Shown: piece after piece, positions 25,946-36,074 of the stretch
Position numbering within the stretch: the first letter of the stretch is position 1
Layout: each line of letters begins with the position of its first letter
Notes under the pieces: model-generated
Seen by the model: the letters and a program-made list of their open reading frames with translations, nothing else
Told to the model about the DNA's origin: nothing
The model's database searches: none
Assembly: GCF_900167935.1 (NCBI RefSeq)
Contig: NZ_FUYL01000003.1
Coordinates: 356,388 to 420,387, forward strand
Length of the DNA stretch: 64,000 bases
Reading direction: 5' to 3'
Source: Maribacter arcticus
GTDB taxonomy: Bacteria > Bacteroidota > Bacteroidia > Flavobacteriales > Flavobacteriaceae
Program-made: the position numbers and the translations under genes

Positions 25946-28900
25946 ATGAAAACCATCAAACTTTTACTACTACTGCTCTTTATTTCTCCTCTAGCACTAC
26001 AATCGCAACGTAGAAAAAATAAGGTCACCGAGCCAACGATCAAACTAGAAGATTCACTTTTTCAAGGATTAAAATGGCGAAATATTGGTCCGTTTAGAGG
26101 TGGAAGAAGTGTTGCTTCAACCGGTGTAGTCGGTCAACCCATGACCTACTACATGGGAACTGTTGGTGGTGGAATTTGGAAAACTACGGATGACGGAATT
26201 ACATGGAACAATATTTCTGACGGATTCTTGAAAACTGCGACCGTAGGTGCCATTTCAGTATCTGAAAGCAATCCCAATATTGTTATTGCCGGTATGGGCG
26301 AGCATGCCGCTAGAGGAGTAATGACCTCTATGGGTGATGGTGTTTACAAATCTACCGATGCAGGCAAAACCTGGAAACATATAGGGTTAGGTGAAACCAG
26401 ACATATTTCTGATGTTATCATAGACCCAACCAATCCTGATATTATTCTTATTTCTGCCCAAGGAGCACAATATGGTCCTTCATCGCAACGTGGTATTTAT
26501 AAATCTATAGATGGTGGTGAAACTTGGGAGAATGTTCTTTTTATAGACAATATCACAGGTGCCTCTGCCTTATCTATGGATATGACCAACCCAACGATAC
26601 TGTATGCTGCAATGTGGCAACATAGACGTTTTCCTTGGACGATGGAATCTGGCGGAAAAAATTCGGGTATCTATAAATCAACTGATGGCGGTGATACTTG
26701 GAAACAATTAACCGAAGGTCTTCCAAAAGAAATGGGAAAAATCGGTGTTTCGGTGTCACGAGCAAATCCTGAGCGGGTATTTGCTGTAATAGAGGCTGAA
26801 GGTGAAAAAGGAGGTGTTTATAGATCTGATAACGCGGGTAAGAAGTGGACATTAATTAATAAGGACAGAATCAATATTACCCGTTCGTGGTATTATATGG
26901 AGATTTTCGCTGATACACAAAATGAGAATATTGTATATGTTTTGAACGCCCCAGTGACTAAATCCATTGATGGGGGAAAATCTTTTTCCCCACTATCTAC
27001 TCCACATGGTGATAATCACGATTTATGGATTGACCCTTTGAACAATCAACGCATGATTAATTCTAATGATGGTGGGTCTAATGTGTCAAACAATGGCGGC
27101 AAAAGTTGGAGCACCCAAGAAAATCAAAACACAGCACAATTTTACAGGGTTATTACAGATAATTTAGTGCCTTACAATGTATATGGTGGCCAACAAGATA
27201 ATTCTACAGTTGCCATAGCTTCAAGAACTAACGATGGAGGTATCGATTGGAAAGATTGGTATTCAGTTGCCGGTGGAGAAAGCGCTTTTTTAGCTTTTGA
27301 CCCAGATAATCCGCAATTGATTTATGGTGGTACTTACCAAGGAAATATTGATAAGTGGGATGCCAATACAAAAGAATCAAAACCTATTAAAGAATATCCA
27401 GAACTCGGTTTGAGTATCTCGCCCGAAAATGCAAAATACAGGTATAACTGGAATGCACCCATTATTACATCACCTCATAATAGAAAAACGATTTATCACG
27501 GTGGTAATGTAGTTTTCAAATCTACAGACGAAGGACAAAGCTGGTCTGTCATTAGTCCCGATTTAACTCGAAACGAAAAAGACAGACACGGTCTAGGTGG
27601 TGGGCCATTTACCAACGAAGCTGCAGGTGGTGAAATATATAATACCCTTACCTACCTTACCGAATCATCACATGAAGAAGGTGTTATTTGGTCAGGTAGC
27701 GATGATGGTTTGGTACATGTCACAAAAGACGGTGGTAATACTTGGAAAAATGTTACACCAACGGGTATTAAAGAAGGAATTATTAATAGCATTGAAGTAT
27801 CTCCACATGACCCAGCAACGGCTTATATTGTGCTTATGCGGTATAAGTCGATGGATTTTGATAATTATATTTTTAAAACCACAGACTATGGCACCACTTG
27901 GACGAAGATTACGAATGGAATAACTGGTGACAATACCTTTACCCGTGTTGTTCATGAAGACAGAAAGATAAAGGGATTACTTTATGCAGGTACCGAAACA
28001 GGTCTTTTCATCTCTTTGGACGATGGCTTAAATTGGCAACCTTTACAATTAAACCTACCGGTAACTCCAATTAATGATTTAACTATTCAAGATAATGATT
28101 TAGTTGTGGCCACTGCCGGTCGTGCATTTTGGATTTTAGATGATTTGGCTACGTTACAAAATATAAAAACACCTAAACAAGAAGTTACTATTTTTCAACC
28201 TAAAGACACTTATTTATTTATGGGTGGGTCAAGTGACAAACCTATTCCTGGGTTAGGGAGCAATCCTAAAAGCGGAGTAACGTTTGACTACTATTTAAGT
28301 GAAAAACAAGATAGCACAGAACTAAAGTTAGAGGTCTTAAAAGACGGTGAAGTCATTCGTTCCATTACCAACCAAAAACCAAAAGACTTCAAATCTTGGC
28401 CAGGAGGCCCGTCTAAACCAGATGTATTACCTTCTAAAAAAGGTTACAATCGATTTACTTGGGATTTTAAAAGAGAGCGTTTACCCGCTGTTGATAATGT
28501 GTTTGTACTTGGTGGTCATGATGGTTCTACAGTAGGCCCAGGAGACTATACTTTAAAACTAAGTTTAGGAACGACTATCACAGAAACTATAGTGAAAATT
28601 TTACCGAATCCGAAAGTGAAAAGTAGTCCAACAGATTATGCAGGGCAACAAGAACTTTTAAAGACTATAGAAGCAACTGTGGTTGATATACATAATTCAG
28701 TGAATTCGATGCGTTCGGCAAAGACCCAATTAAAAGATTATGCTAAACTCCTAAAAGATAATGAGAAGGCTAAATCTCTCTTAAAACAAGGAGATACATT
28801 GATTAAACGTATAACGGCTTGGGAAGAAAATTTAATACAACCCAATCAAAAAACATTTCAAGATGTAATCAATTTTGAAAATAAGTTGAATGCTCAACTT

Positions 28901-29095
28901 TTAAATTTAAGAGGTTACATAGATGTAGTTGAACCAAAAGTTACAGCAGGTGCCAAGGTTAGATTACAAGACCTTTTAACGCAATGGAAAACGTTTAAAA
29001 CAGAACATAATGCAATCATTACTACTGAAATGGCAGCATACAATGAGGCGTTTAGAAGTTTAGAAATTCCGGCACTAATAATATCTAATAAATAA
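25946..29095 (+). CDS. Large secreted VPS10/BNR-type beta-propeller protein
   Basis: 1049 residues with a Sec signal peptide ending near LQSQ. Many BNR/sortilin-like repeats of the form S-x-D-x-G-x-T-W follow ([40 protein letters not shown]), which build one or two propellers over about residues 40-720. The C-terminal 300 residues are a mixed domain with a long helical segment near 900-1000. Bacteroidota proteins of this type are common and are often labelled glycosyl hydrolase, but no catalytic site is recognised here. Binding of peptide or glycan ligands is likely, and the M28 peptidase neighbour fits a protein-scavenging role. Confidence 0.88.
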   Translation: MKTIKLLLLLLFISPLALQSQRRKNKVTEPTIKLEDSLFQGLKWRNIGPFRGGRSVASTGVVGQPMTYYMGTVGGGIWKTTDDGITWNNISDGFLKTATVGAISVSESNPNIVIAGMGEHAARGVMTSMGDGVYKSTDAGKTWKHIGLGETRHISDVIIDPTNPDIILISAQGAQYGPSSQRGIYKSIDGGETWENVLFIDNITGASALSMDMTNPTILYAAMWQHRRFPWTMESGGKNSGIYKSTDGGDTWKQLTEGLPKEMGKIGVSVSRANPERVFAVIEAEGEKGGVYRSDNAGKKWTLINKDRINITRSWYYMEIFADTQNENIVYVLNAPVTKSIDGGKSFSPLSTPHGDNHDLWIDPLNNQRMINSNDGGSNVSNNGGKSWSTQENQNTAQFYRVITDNLVPYNVYGGQQDNSTVAIASRTNDGGIDWKDWYSVAGGESAFLAFDPDNPQLIYGGTYQGNIDKWDANTKESKPIKEYPELGLSISPENAKYRYNWNAPIITSPHNRKTIYHGGNVVFKSTDEGQSWSVISPDLTRNEKDRHGLGGGPFTNEAAGGEIYNTLTYLTESSHEEGVIWSGSDDGLVHVTKDGGNTWKNVTPTGIKEGIINSIEVSPHDPATAYIVLMRYKSMDFDNYIFKTTDYGTTWTKITNGITGDNTFTRVVHEDRKIKGLLYAGTETGLFISLDDGLNWQPLQLNLPVTPINDLTIQDNDLVVATAGRAFWILDDLATLQNIKTPKQEVTIFQPKDTYLFMGGSSDKPIPGLGSNPKSGVTFDYYLSEKQDSTELKLEVLKDGEVIRSITNQKPKDFKSWPGGPSKPDVLPSKKGYNRFTWDFKRERLPAVDNVFVLGGHDGSTVGPGDYTLKLSLGTTITETIVKILPNPKVKSSPTDYAGQQELLKTIEATVVDIHNSVNSMRSAKTQLKDYAKLLKDNEKAKSLLKQGDTLIKRITAWEENLIQPNQKTFQDVINFENKLNAQLLNLRGYIDVVEPKVTAGAKVRLQDLLTQWKTFKTEHNAIITTEMAAYNEAFRSLEIPALIISNK

Positions 29096-29112
29096 AATAA
29101 AGATACGACGTA

Positions 29113-29685
29113 TTGAACACTCTAATTATTGACATAACTTATAAAGGAGAAGATTTTACAAAAACTCGTTTACCAAGAGCAGAATATGAAAATTGCGTTT
29201 TTGAAGGATGTACCTTTTCTGAAGGATATTTAGACAACCAGTTATTCATGGAATGTGAATTTATAGAATGTAACTTAAGTAATTCGAATATTGTAAATAC
29301 CACCTTTAAAGAGGTGAAGTTTTCACATTGTAAACTTATGGGAGTGGCCTTTAATACGTGCAATACGTTTTTAATGGACATATCGTTCTTTGACTGTAAT
29401 CTCAGTTATGCGATTTTTAATGAATTAAAACTTGTAGGGCAGTTATTTGTATCGTGTAAATTGAATGAAGCAGAATTTTCAGATTGCGACCTTAGTAAAG
29501 CAAACTTTGATTCGTGCGATTTAAATCGTACTATTTTCTCGAGAGCAAATCTTGAAAAAACAGATTTTAGCAGTGCTTTAAATTATAGCATAAACCCTGA
29601 AAACAATAGAATGACAGGTGCCATTTTTTCAAATGATGGCCTTGTCGGTTTATTGCAGAAGTATAAACTTAAGATAGCTAAATGA
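29113..29685 (+). CDS. Pentapeptide repeat protein, Qnr-like
   Basis: 190 residues of A(D/N)LXX-type repeats, for example YENCVFEGCTF, FMECEFIECNLSNSN and CDLSKANFDSCDLNRTIFSR, with a break near residues 95-105 as in two-lobed Qnr proteins. Such right-handed helices mimic DNA and can shield gyrase, but many environmental copies have no shown resistance role. The start is a TTG at 29113; no ATG lies near the N-terminus. It lies 17 bases after the propeller gene's stop. Confidence 0.85.
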   Translation: MNTLIIDITYKGEDFTKTRLPRAEYENCVFEGCTFSEGYLDNQLFMECEFIECNLSNSNIVNTTFKEVKFSHCKLMGVAFNTCNTFLMDISFFDCNLSYAIFNELKLVGQLFVSCKLNEAEFSDCDLSKANFDSCDLNRTIFSRANLEKTDFSSALNYSINPENNRMTGAIFSNDGLVGLLQKYKLKIAK

Positions 29686-29812
29686 TAAGTAATTTATAAA
29701 AAGCTTAAATTGAAGTTAATTACAAGGCAAGAGACAAAAAATAAAGTTCATTAGAAGAATTGATTACAAAGAGGAATAAAAACATATATTAATAATTATT
29801 AAATAAAAAATC

Positions 29813-29911
29813 ATGGGAAAAGGTCAAGACGCAAAGAAAAATGTAAAAAAGGCACCGGTAAAAACAGCTAAAGAAAAAAAAGAAGAAAAGAGGTTAAAAA
29901 AATCAAAATAG
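29813..29911 (+). CDS. Very small lysine-rich protein
   Basis: A 32-residue frame, MGKGQDAKKNVKKAPVKTAK followed by EKKEEKRLKKSK, with an ATG after a purine-rich leader. Short proteins beginning MxKGQ-x-KK with a KEKKAxKxxKK tail occur in several bacterial phyla, as I recall, with no known role. The composition suggests RNA or ribosome contact. The 208 bases after it, up to the LysR stop, show no further gene. Confidence 0.55.
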   Translation: MGKGQDAKKNVKKAPVKTAKEKKEEKRLKKSK

Positions 29912-30119
29912 GGTTAGTATTTATCACAATTTCATTAATCTAATTAACATCAACTAAATTTTAAAAAAAAGGATGCGCCAGGGCCAGGGTGTTGCAATTC
30001 GAAAAGTTCAAATAGATGATTAAAGAATTCGAGAAACTCAATATTCCTTAGATTAAGGCTTTTTAACAACATACAAAGGATTCCAATAAAATTTAGTCAA
30101 GAATACTTTTGTTGCGAGA

Positions 30120-31043
30120 TTAAAAATTATTGATCCAGGCAAATTTCTCTTTTATAATATCTTCCTTTTGTTTTTCCAAAAATTCAAGTAAGGCACTTGC
30201 AGCAGGAGACAATTTCTTTGATTGCAGCCAAATTAAATTCCAAGTAGTTACGAGGGGAAGTCCTTTTACCGGTATAATTTGCAAATCCCCATATTTAAGT
30301 TCATTTTTAATACCGATTAAAGGCATTATAGAACATCCTAAGCCAGAAACTACTGCTTGTTTAACTGCCTCATTTGAGGTCAGTTCAATCTTTTTTCGGA
30401 CAGAAAGCTTATTCGTTTCAATAAAAGTTTCCATTGCATTTCTAGTCGCCGATCCCTGTTCTCTATAAATTAAGGGCAGGTCCTCAAACAATTTCTTTTT
30501 GTTTGGAGTTCCCTTAAACTTAAGATCTGAACTACCTACATAAAACAATCTATTAGACATCAGTTCCACCCTGTTTACTTTCAATTTATTAGGCAAAACG
30601 GAAACTAGTGCAAAATCTACTTCGTTCAATTCTAGATTTTCAATCACTCTCGCTTTATTGGTTACATCCATAAAAAGGTCTATCCCAGAATTAATCTTCA
30701 TGAAGTCAGATAAAAAATAAGGCATTACATATTTACCAGTTGATACTATTGATATTTTGAGCCTCCCTGAAAGGGAACCTTGGTATGCCAAGGTTTTGTA
30801 ATTAATAGCATAAACCTCATTTAGTATTTTTTCCGCTGCCAAGGCTATTTCCTTTCCGAAATCTGTGATATAAAGCTTTCTACCTACCACCTCGGTCAAG
30901 GGAATAGGAAACTGGTCTTGAAAATTTTTTAACTGAATAGAAACTGCAGGCTGGGTCAAATGGAGCTCCTCAGCAGCTTTAGTAATACTCTGTATTTGGG
31001 TTATTTTTAAAAATATTTGAAGTTGGTGCAACGTATAATGCAT
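30120..31043 (-). CDS. LysR family regulator of the adjacent DAB operon (probable)
   Basis: 307 residues. The N-terminal winged helix-turn-helix is typical of LysR proteins (LHQLQIFLKITQIQSITKAA, then HLTQPAVSIQLKNFQ), followed by a periplasmic-binding-like effector domain. It resembles CbbR/RbcR-type regulators of carbon fixation. It is read away from the small gene, dabB and dabA, and a LysR-type TTAT-N7-ATAA site lies 10 bases before its ATG. That arrangement predicts control of the DAB operon and of itself; the inducing signal, perhaps low CO2 or a metabolite, is inference. Confidence 0.9.
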   Translation of the reverse strand: MHYTLHQLQIFLKITQIQSITKAAEELHLTQPAVSIQLKNFQDQFPIPLTEVVGRKLYITDFGKEIALAAEKILNEVYAINYKTLAYQGSLSGRLKISIVSTGKYVMPYFLSDFMKINSGIDLFMDVTNKARVIENLELNEVDFALVSVLPNKLKVNRVELMSNRLFYVGSSDLKFKGTPNKKKLFEDLPLIYREQGSATRNAMETFIETNKLSVRKKIELTSNEAVKQAVVSGLGCSIMPLIGIKNELKYGDLQIIPVKGLPLVTTWNLIWLQSKKLSPAASALLEFLEKQKEDIIKEKFAWINNF

Positions 31044-31052
31044 AAAATTTGT

Positions 31053-31067
31053 TTATGTATAGTATAA
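31053..31067. promoter_or_regulatory. LysR-type operator TTAT-N7-ATAA
   Basis: TTATGTATAGTATAA is a perfect dyad with 4-bp arms at the T-N11-A spacing favoured by LysR regulators, placed in the divergent promoter region between the regulator and the DAB operon. It overlaps the region expected to hold the regulator's own promoter. Confidence 0.5.
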
Positions 31068-31145
31068 CTAATATAAATAAAAATTTATAATTAAAATACA
31101 TAATCTTTGCTTTAACAAATAGTAATTAATCTTAAAAGTCTTAAA

Positions 31146-31442
31146 ATGGAAACAAAAAAAGTATCCTCAACAAAAAAAATTCAATTGATCAAAGGTGAAT
31201 TCACTTCCTCAGAAGCGAACGATATTATTATGTCACTCATCGATGAAAAAATCAACTTTCACAAACTACAAAGGCTACAGCTTTGGGAAGGAAATCACAT
31301 TTGTAAAACAGACCTTTTGGACGGTCGCATTAAAGAACTTCTAAAAGAAAAATTAAATACCAAAGAGTTCTTAGTAAATACCAAAGAAATTGGTAAAAAA
31401 TATGAAATCAATGGGATTTTGGAAATCAAGGTTTCTGAATAA
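31146..31442 (+). CDS. Small conserved-type protein of the DAB operon
   Basis: 98 residues, no signal peptide or membrane segment. The sequence (IQLIKGEFTSSEANDIIMSL, then IDEKINFHKLQRLQLWEGNH) is mostly helical and recalls a flavobacterial family without a name. It is the first gene after the LysR divergent promoter and is followed by a small membrane protein, then dabB and dabA. Position suggests a function in, or next to, bicarbonate uptake; no direct evidence exists. Confidence 0.75.
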   Translation: METKKVSSTKKIQLIKGEFTSSEANDIIMSLIDEKINFHKLQRLQLWEGNHICKTDLLDGRIKELLKEKLNTKEFLVNTKEIGKKYEINGILEIKVSE

Positions 31443-31520
31443 AAATTTTACATCGAATTAAACAATCAAAATCCTATTTATTGAACCTTTTAACAACATC
31501 TTTCACTAAAAAAATCGAAC

Positions 31521-31691
31521 ATGCAATTTTCAAAATCTACTATTTTACCGGTAATGGGCATAATCTTACTTGCATTATTAATTATAATGTCCTATGTAAA
31601 TGGAGCCATTTTTTTAGACCGTATTTTAATATGTAGCGTCATTTTAAGTTTCGTATTTATTGCCAAGCTGGGCGAAAATAGGAAACAATAG
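31521..31691 (+). CDS. Small two-helix membrane protein
   Basis: 56 residues from the ATG at 31521. Two hydrophobic helices (ILPVMGIILLALLIIMSYV and ILICSVILSFVFIAKL) are joined by a short loop with NGAIFLDR, and the C-terminal tail is basic. It lies 41 bases before dabB on the same strand. A small membrane subunit of the DabAB complex is an attractive idea, but only the position supports it. Confidence 0.6.
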   Translation: MQFSKSTILPVMGIILLALLIIMSYVNGAIFLDRILICSVILSFVFIAKLGENRKQ

Positions 31692-31732
31692 ATGCTACAT
31701 CCAAAAATTAAAAATTCTTATAAAATCTGCAC

Positions 31733-33217
31733 ATGATTCTTGAAAACAAGTCACAAGAAGAAACGACCTTAAATACAAACAAAAAAAACAATACCCCCCT
31801 TTCTATATCACTTATAAATATTATTCCACTTTTTCTGTGGGTATTATTTATTGGAAATATTATGTACGCCTTATATTTTTTTCCTACGATACCTGAATGG
31901 TCTAAAGGAACTATATTGAAAATTAATGGTTTCACTATTTTAATCTGGACAACCGTCACCTTCTTCAGTGCCATTGTAAGTAGTTATGCAAAAACCTATC
32001 TACAAGGCTTTAAATACCATACCAAATTCATGTTGCTTTGCATAGGGTTTACGCTTTCTGTAATGCTTTTAGTCACGTCTAATCATGTATTACTATTACT
32101 ATTTAGCTGGCTGATGATGGGCGGTTTCATGTCTTACTTAATCGGTGTAGATTCTGAATGGGGAGAGGCGCGGGAAGCTTTAAAATTTACTTTTCGCTAT
32201 TTTCTTACTGGTAGTTTATTCCTAAGCTCTGGATTACTACTATTGGCTTATGAAAGTGGAACCTTTACCATAAGTAAAATAATTCTTATACTAGAGAATC
32301 TACCACAGCACATCGTTTTCATATCAGCTCTTTGCATCATTATTGCGGCATTTATCCAATCTGCCATATACCCATTCCATCGTTGGTTACTTTCATCCAT
32401 GACCTCGCCCACGCCTGCATCAGCACTAATGCACGCTGGTTTCGTAAATGGTTCGGGAATATTATTAGCTTTATTTTCTACCTTAATCTTTACATCTAAC
32501 ACATTAAATATTCTGTTGATTGTTGGGGGACTTACTGCAATCATTGCTCAGTTCACCAAGCTTTTACAAGTTAATGTAAAACAAAAACTGGCATGCTCTA
32601 CCATAGCTCAAATGGGCTTTATGATTATGCAATGCGGGTTGGGTTATTTCAATGCGGCAATAGTACACTTAATCTTACACGGGTTTTATAAGGCCTATCT
32701 ATTTCTATCTTCTGGGGAAGAAATCGCACATTCAAAACCGCGAACCCCACTAGAAATTAAGATAAGACCGCTACAAGCAGTAATTGTAATTTTATTTGGA
32801 GCTCTAGGAGCCGCACTTTTCGTTTTGCTTACAGGAAAGGGAACCCAAATAGACAGTAGTATTTTCCTAACCTTAATAGTAGCGATTACCGTAGGTCAGG
32901 TAACCTATAATATCGTAAAGGAGCGAAGTCTGTCAATTTCTCAAAAAATCATTTTGCCCCCCTTACTTTTTTTCTTAGGCATAGGCACGTATGCAATGCT
33001 ATATAATGCAGTAACCCTTATGTTAGCAGACATGCCAATGATCGCGGTTCCCTTGCCTCTTTCCTCTCTACAGATAGTTTTTGGCATTATTTTCTTAGCA
33101 GGGTTTTTCATTATGAAACTTGGGTTTTACCGCAAGATTCCCTGGTTATATGTAAAACTTCTTAACCTGTCTCAGCCCTATAAAAAATCCATATTATTTT
33201 ATAAATCAAACTTCTAA
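31733..33217 (+). CDS. dabB: DabB, proton-conducting membrane subunit of the DAB inorganic carbon pump
   Basis: 494 residues with about 12-14 membrane helices, of the NuoL/MrpA-like proton-antiporter family. Characteristic segments are PFHRWLLSSMTSPTPASALMH (histidine and the SPTPASALMHAG motif) near residue 220, and KLACSTIAQMGFMIMQCGLG near 287. It is shorter than NuoL (about 610) because it lacks the long lateral helix. In DAB systems it sits in the inner membrane and is thought to use proton movement to drive DabA, which turns CO2 into bicarbonate. Its TAA and the dabA ATG overlap at 33215-33219, so translation is coupled. Confidence 0.92.
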   Translation: MILENKSQEETTLNTNKKNNTPLSISLINIIPLFLWVLFIGNIMYALYFFPTIPEWSKGTILKINGFTILIWTTVTFFSAIVSSYAKTYLQGFKYHTKFMLLCIGFTLSVMLLVTSNHVLLLLFSWLMMGGFMSYLIGVDSEWGEAREALKFTFRYFLTGSLFLSSGLLLLAYESGTFTISKIILILENLPQHIVFISALCIIIAAFIQSAIYPFHRWLLSSMTSPTPASALMHAGFVNGSGILLALFSTLIFTSNTLNILLIVGGLTAIIAQFTKLLQVNVKQKLACSTIAQMGFMIMQCGLGYFNAAIVHLILHGFYKAYLFLSSGEEIAHSKPRTPLEIKIRPLQAVIVILFGALGAALFVLLTGKGTQIDSSIFLTLIVAITVGQVTYNIVKERSLSISQKIILPPLLFFLGIGTYAMLYNAVTLMLADMPMIAVPLPLSSLQIVFGIIFLAGFFIMKLGFYRKIPWLYVKLLNLSQPYKKSILFYKSNF

Positions 33218-35610
33218 TGAACCAGCAAAATATTCTAAAAAGTATCGAAGAAGCCTCTAAAATTTTTGGAAAGACTTGGCCATTGTACTCCTTTGTGACC
33301 TCCAACCCACTTTCGGGGTATGAAAAATCGCCTTTTAAAGTCGCTTTAAGACACGCCAAAAAACTTTTGAATGCGAGAGTTTTTCCAGAAGCTACTCTCT
33401 ACCGACAAGCATGGGAAAAAGGAGAAATTGCAAAGGAAAATATATTGCACCTTCTGAAACAGAACGGGCTCACCAATACTCCAGAATTCTACCTTCGTCA
33501 ATTGGAATCGCAAGTACCGACAGAGAAAAAAAATAGCTTTCACAGTTTGGATAGAATTATGGTGAAGTGGCTATCCGCTTTTATGGATGAGGGTCTTGCA
33601 GAATGGGATATGCCCGGTAAGGAAAAAGGGTTTTATGATGCGTGGCGCTCCTTGGCACTGTATGATGATGAGCTGGTAATACTAAAAAATACCGATATTC
33701 CAAAAACAAGCTCTGAAGCCTTAGCACATGTTTTAAAAGACTATATAAAAGATGACTATATTGAAATTTTAGTTTGTCATTTAGCAGCTTTACCTGGATG
33801 GACAGGGTATATTAAACACAGGTCTGAATCTAATTCACTTTGGCAACAAAAATATCCTATAAACATAAAGGATTATTTAGCAGTACGGTTATATGTAGCC
33901 CAACAACTAAAAATACAGATTCTTCCACAAAATGATGAGCTAAAAAAAAATGGCAGCATAGAACTACTTCAATATCTCTGGTTAAAAGCCTGGGAAAAAA
34001 GTTGGCAAGACCAATTAATCCATAATTTAGAAAAGGAATCGAATGAGATAAAAAATATTCAGCCTATAGTAAAATCACCAGATGCTCAAATGGTCTTTTG
34101 TATAGATACAAGATCTGAACTTATTAGGAGACATGTGGAAACTAAAGGTAATTATGAAACATTTGGATATGCAGGATTTTTTGGAATTGCAATGGATTAT
34201 AAAGACTTAAACAACGGCCTGTCTCGTAAATCATGTCCACCAATTGTGTCTTCATCGTATCAAGTTTCTGAAATACCACAAGAAAAGAAAATAGAAAAGG
34301 TATTAGCTTACAAAAAGAAAAATAAAATCTTCAAATTCGGAGAATTTTTTCTATCTCGAATGAAGAATATGCTACCCTCAGCTTTCGGGTATGTAGAAGG
34401 GTCTGGATTTTTTTATGGCCTTTCAATATTGGCCCGCACTCTAGTACCTGGGTATTTTTATAAATTCAAAATAAAAAACACACCTTCATTTGAGCGTATA
34501 TGTGAACCAAAAATCAATAGATTAACTGTTGATGACTCTAATTATGGAATTCCTTTAGATGAAAAGGTTGCTATCGTAAAATCCGCATTTGAACTCACTG
34601 GATGGAAATATTTTTCGCCCTTGGTACTTTTTATAGGCCATGGTAGTCATTCTGCGAACAATCCGTTCGGTTCCAGTCTAGATTGTGGTGCATGTGCAGC
34701 GAGTCCAGGTAGACATAATGCCCGAATGCTGGCTAAGCTGGCAAATCTTTCTGAAGTTAGAAAGGCACTCCTAAATCAATATAAAATTATCATTCCATAT
34801 ACTACAGTATTTGTAGGAGCAGAACACAATACCACAACAGATAAGATTGAAATATTTGATACTGAAGTACCTAATTCACATCAAAAACTACTATTTCAAA
34901 TAAATTCGGATTTATTCAAAGCACAAAAAACAGCAACTCAAGATAGGCTTGGTGTTGAAAAAAATAGTATTTCTAAAGCCCAGAAAAAAGCTAATAACTG
35001 GGGAGAAACTAGACCAGAATGGGGGTTAGCCAAAAACGCAGGTTTTATAATAGGCCCTAGAGAACTTACTAAAAACGTTAATCTTTATAGCCGCTGCTTT
35101 CTTCACTCTTACGACTGGGAAATGGATACAGAAGGTACCGCATTAGAAAGCATACTGCAAGGACCCATGGTAGTCACTCAATGGATTAACAATCATTATT
35201 ATTTTTCTACTGTAGATAATGAGAATTTTGGTGGAGGCACAAAGATTACCCATAACATAACAGGTAAATTTGGTGTAGTACAAGGAAATGGAGGCGATCT
35301 TAAAATGGGCCTTCCCTTACAATCTATTCGCCAAACAGATAATAAGATGTATCATCAACCTCTTCGACTAACAGTACTTGTACAAGCGCCATTAGATCGG
35401 GTTCAAAAAATTCTTTTACAAAATGAACATCTAAAAACACTTTTAGATAATGAGTGGATATATTTACTGGTCATGGAACCCTTGAAACAAAATGTGGTAA
35501 TGAGGTATGAAAACGGCATGGAATGGATTCCAACAAAGGAAAAGCGATTTGATGAAAATAAATATCGTTCTGAAATAGAGCTAATTACTTTAGATGGGAA
35601 TCTAGTATAA
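33217..35610 (+). CDS. dabA: DabA, vectorial carbonic anhydrase-like subunit (DUF2309)
   Basis: 797 residues, the usual size of the DUF2309/UPF0753 family. The beta-carbonic-anhydrase-like zinc site is intact: C295 and D297 in FCIDTRSE, H475 in IGHGS, and C490 in DCGACAA. The spacings (C to H 180, H to C 15) agree with those I recall for the characterised DabA of Halothiobacillus (351, 353, 524, 539). It works with DabB at the inner membrane to make bicarbonate inside the cell. In a heterotroph this probably supplies carboxylases (anaplerosis, fatty acid synthesis) at low CO2. It ends before the terminator at 35667. Confidence 0.95.
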   Translation: MNQQNILKSIEEASKIFGKTWPLYSFVTSNPLSGYEKSPFKVALRHAKKLLNARVFPEATLYRQAWEKGEIAKENILHLLKQNGLTNTPEFYLRQLESQVPTEKKNSFHSLDRIMVKWLSAFMDEGLAEWDMPGKEKGFYDAWRSLALYDDELVILKNTDIPKTSSEALAHVLKDYIKDDYIEILVCHLAALPGWTGYIKHRSESNSLWQQKYPINIKDYLAVRLYVAQQLKIQILPQNDELKKNGSIELLQYLWLKAWEKSWQDQLIHNLEKESNEIKNIQPIVKSPDAQMVFCIDTRSELIRRHVETKGNYETFGYAGFFGIAMDYKDLNNGLSRKSCPPIVSSSYQVSEIPQEKKIEKVLAYKKKNKIFKFGEFFLSRMKNMLPSAFGYVEGSGFFYGLSILARTLVPGYFYKFKIKNTPSFERICEPKINRLTVDDSNYGIPLDEKVAIVKSAFELTGWKYFSPLVLFIGHGSHSANNPFGSSLDCGACAASPGRHNARMLAKLANLSEVRKALLNQYKIIIPYTTVFVGAEHNTTTDKIEIFDTEVPNSHQKLLFQINSDLFKAQKTATQDRLGVEKNSISKAQKKANNWGETRPEWGLAKNAGFIIGPRELTKNVNLYSRCFLHSYDWEMDTEGTALESILQGPMVVTQWINNHYYFSTVDNENFGGGTKITHNITGKFGVVQGNGGDLKMGLPLQSIRQTDNKMYHQPLRLTVLVQAPLDRVQKILLQNEHLKTLLDNEWIYLLVMEPLKQNVVMRYENGMEWIPTKEKRFDENKYRSEIELITLDGNLV

Positions 35611-35666
35611 AATATCATCCACAATTAAGGGAAGATGTTTCTCCGGTTCAAGATTGGTATTCTTAT

Positions 35667-35696
35667 AAAAAACCACGGCTAAGGCAGTGGTTTTTT
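35667..35696 (+). terminator. Rho-independent terminator after dabA
   Basis: A stem of AAAAAACCAC and GTGGTTTTTT encloses a 10-base loop, followed by ATTT. It lies about 57 bases after the dabA stop. Confidence 0.85.
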
Positions 35697-36074
35697 ATTT
35701 GGTTAATTTGCTTTAAAACAAGTATTACTGCATATCTAATTAAAAAATAAAGCAACAACTACAAGTCTATAGAATTTTACGAAATCACTAAATATCAATG
35801 TGCCAAACAGATGAGTACTTTTGTCTTCATAAAGACAAATAAGCGCTTTCTAACGTATATAATACCTTAAAAATCAAAACCATCATAAAAAAAGAAATAT
35901 TGTAACTTGTTACAATATACAACCGTAATGCGTCATTTAAACAACCTAAAAATAAACCATAAATAGCGAACGAAAATTTAAAAGAAAAGTTTACCGTAGA
36001 ACAAAAGAATACCAATCATAAACTTTTTTCAATATACTATTATTGAAAGGAAACTTCAAAAGCTTAAACAATCA
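35697..36074. other. Gene-free interval with a 22-bp palindrome
   Basis: Between the dabA terminator and the glyoxalase-like gene, I see no convincing coding frame. The only clear structure is the palindrome at 35897-35918. A minus-strand frame at 35827-36015 is low-complexity and unconvincing. Confidence 0.5.
35897..35918. promoter_or_regulatory. Perfect operator-like palindrome
   Basis: ATATTGTAAC-TT-GTTACAATAT has perfect 10-bp arms around 2 bases, the form of a binding site for a dimeric regulator such as a TetR or GntR protein. It lies 157 bases before the VOC-family gene. No such regulator gene is adjacent. Confidence 0.6.

Noticed and set aside
35827..36015. 62-codon minus-strand frame in the interval after dabA
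   Set aside because: Low-complexity Phe/Leu/Tyr-rich product in AT-rich DNA, no family resemblance; the perfect palindrome inside it explains part of the pattern.
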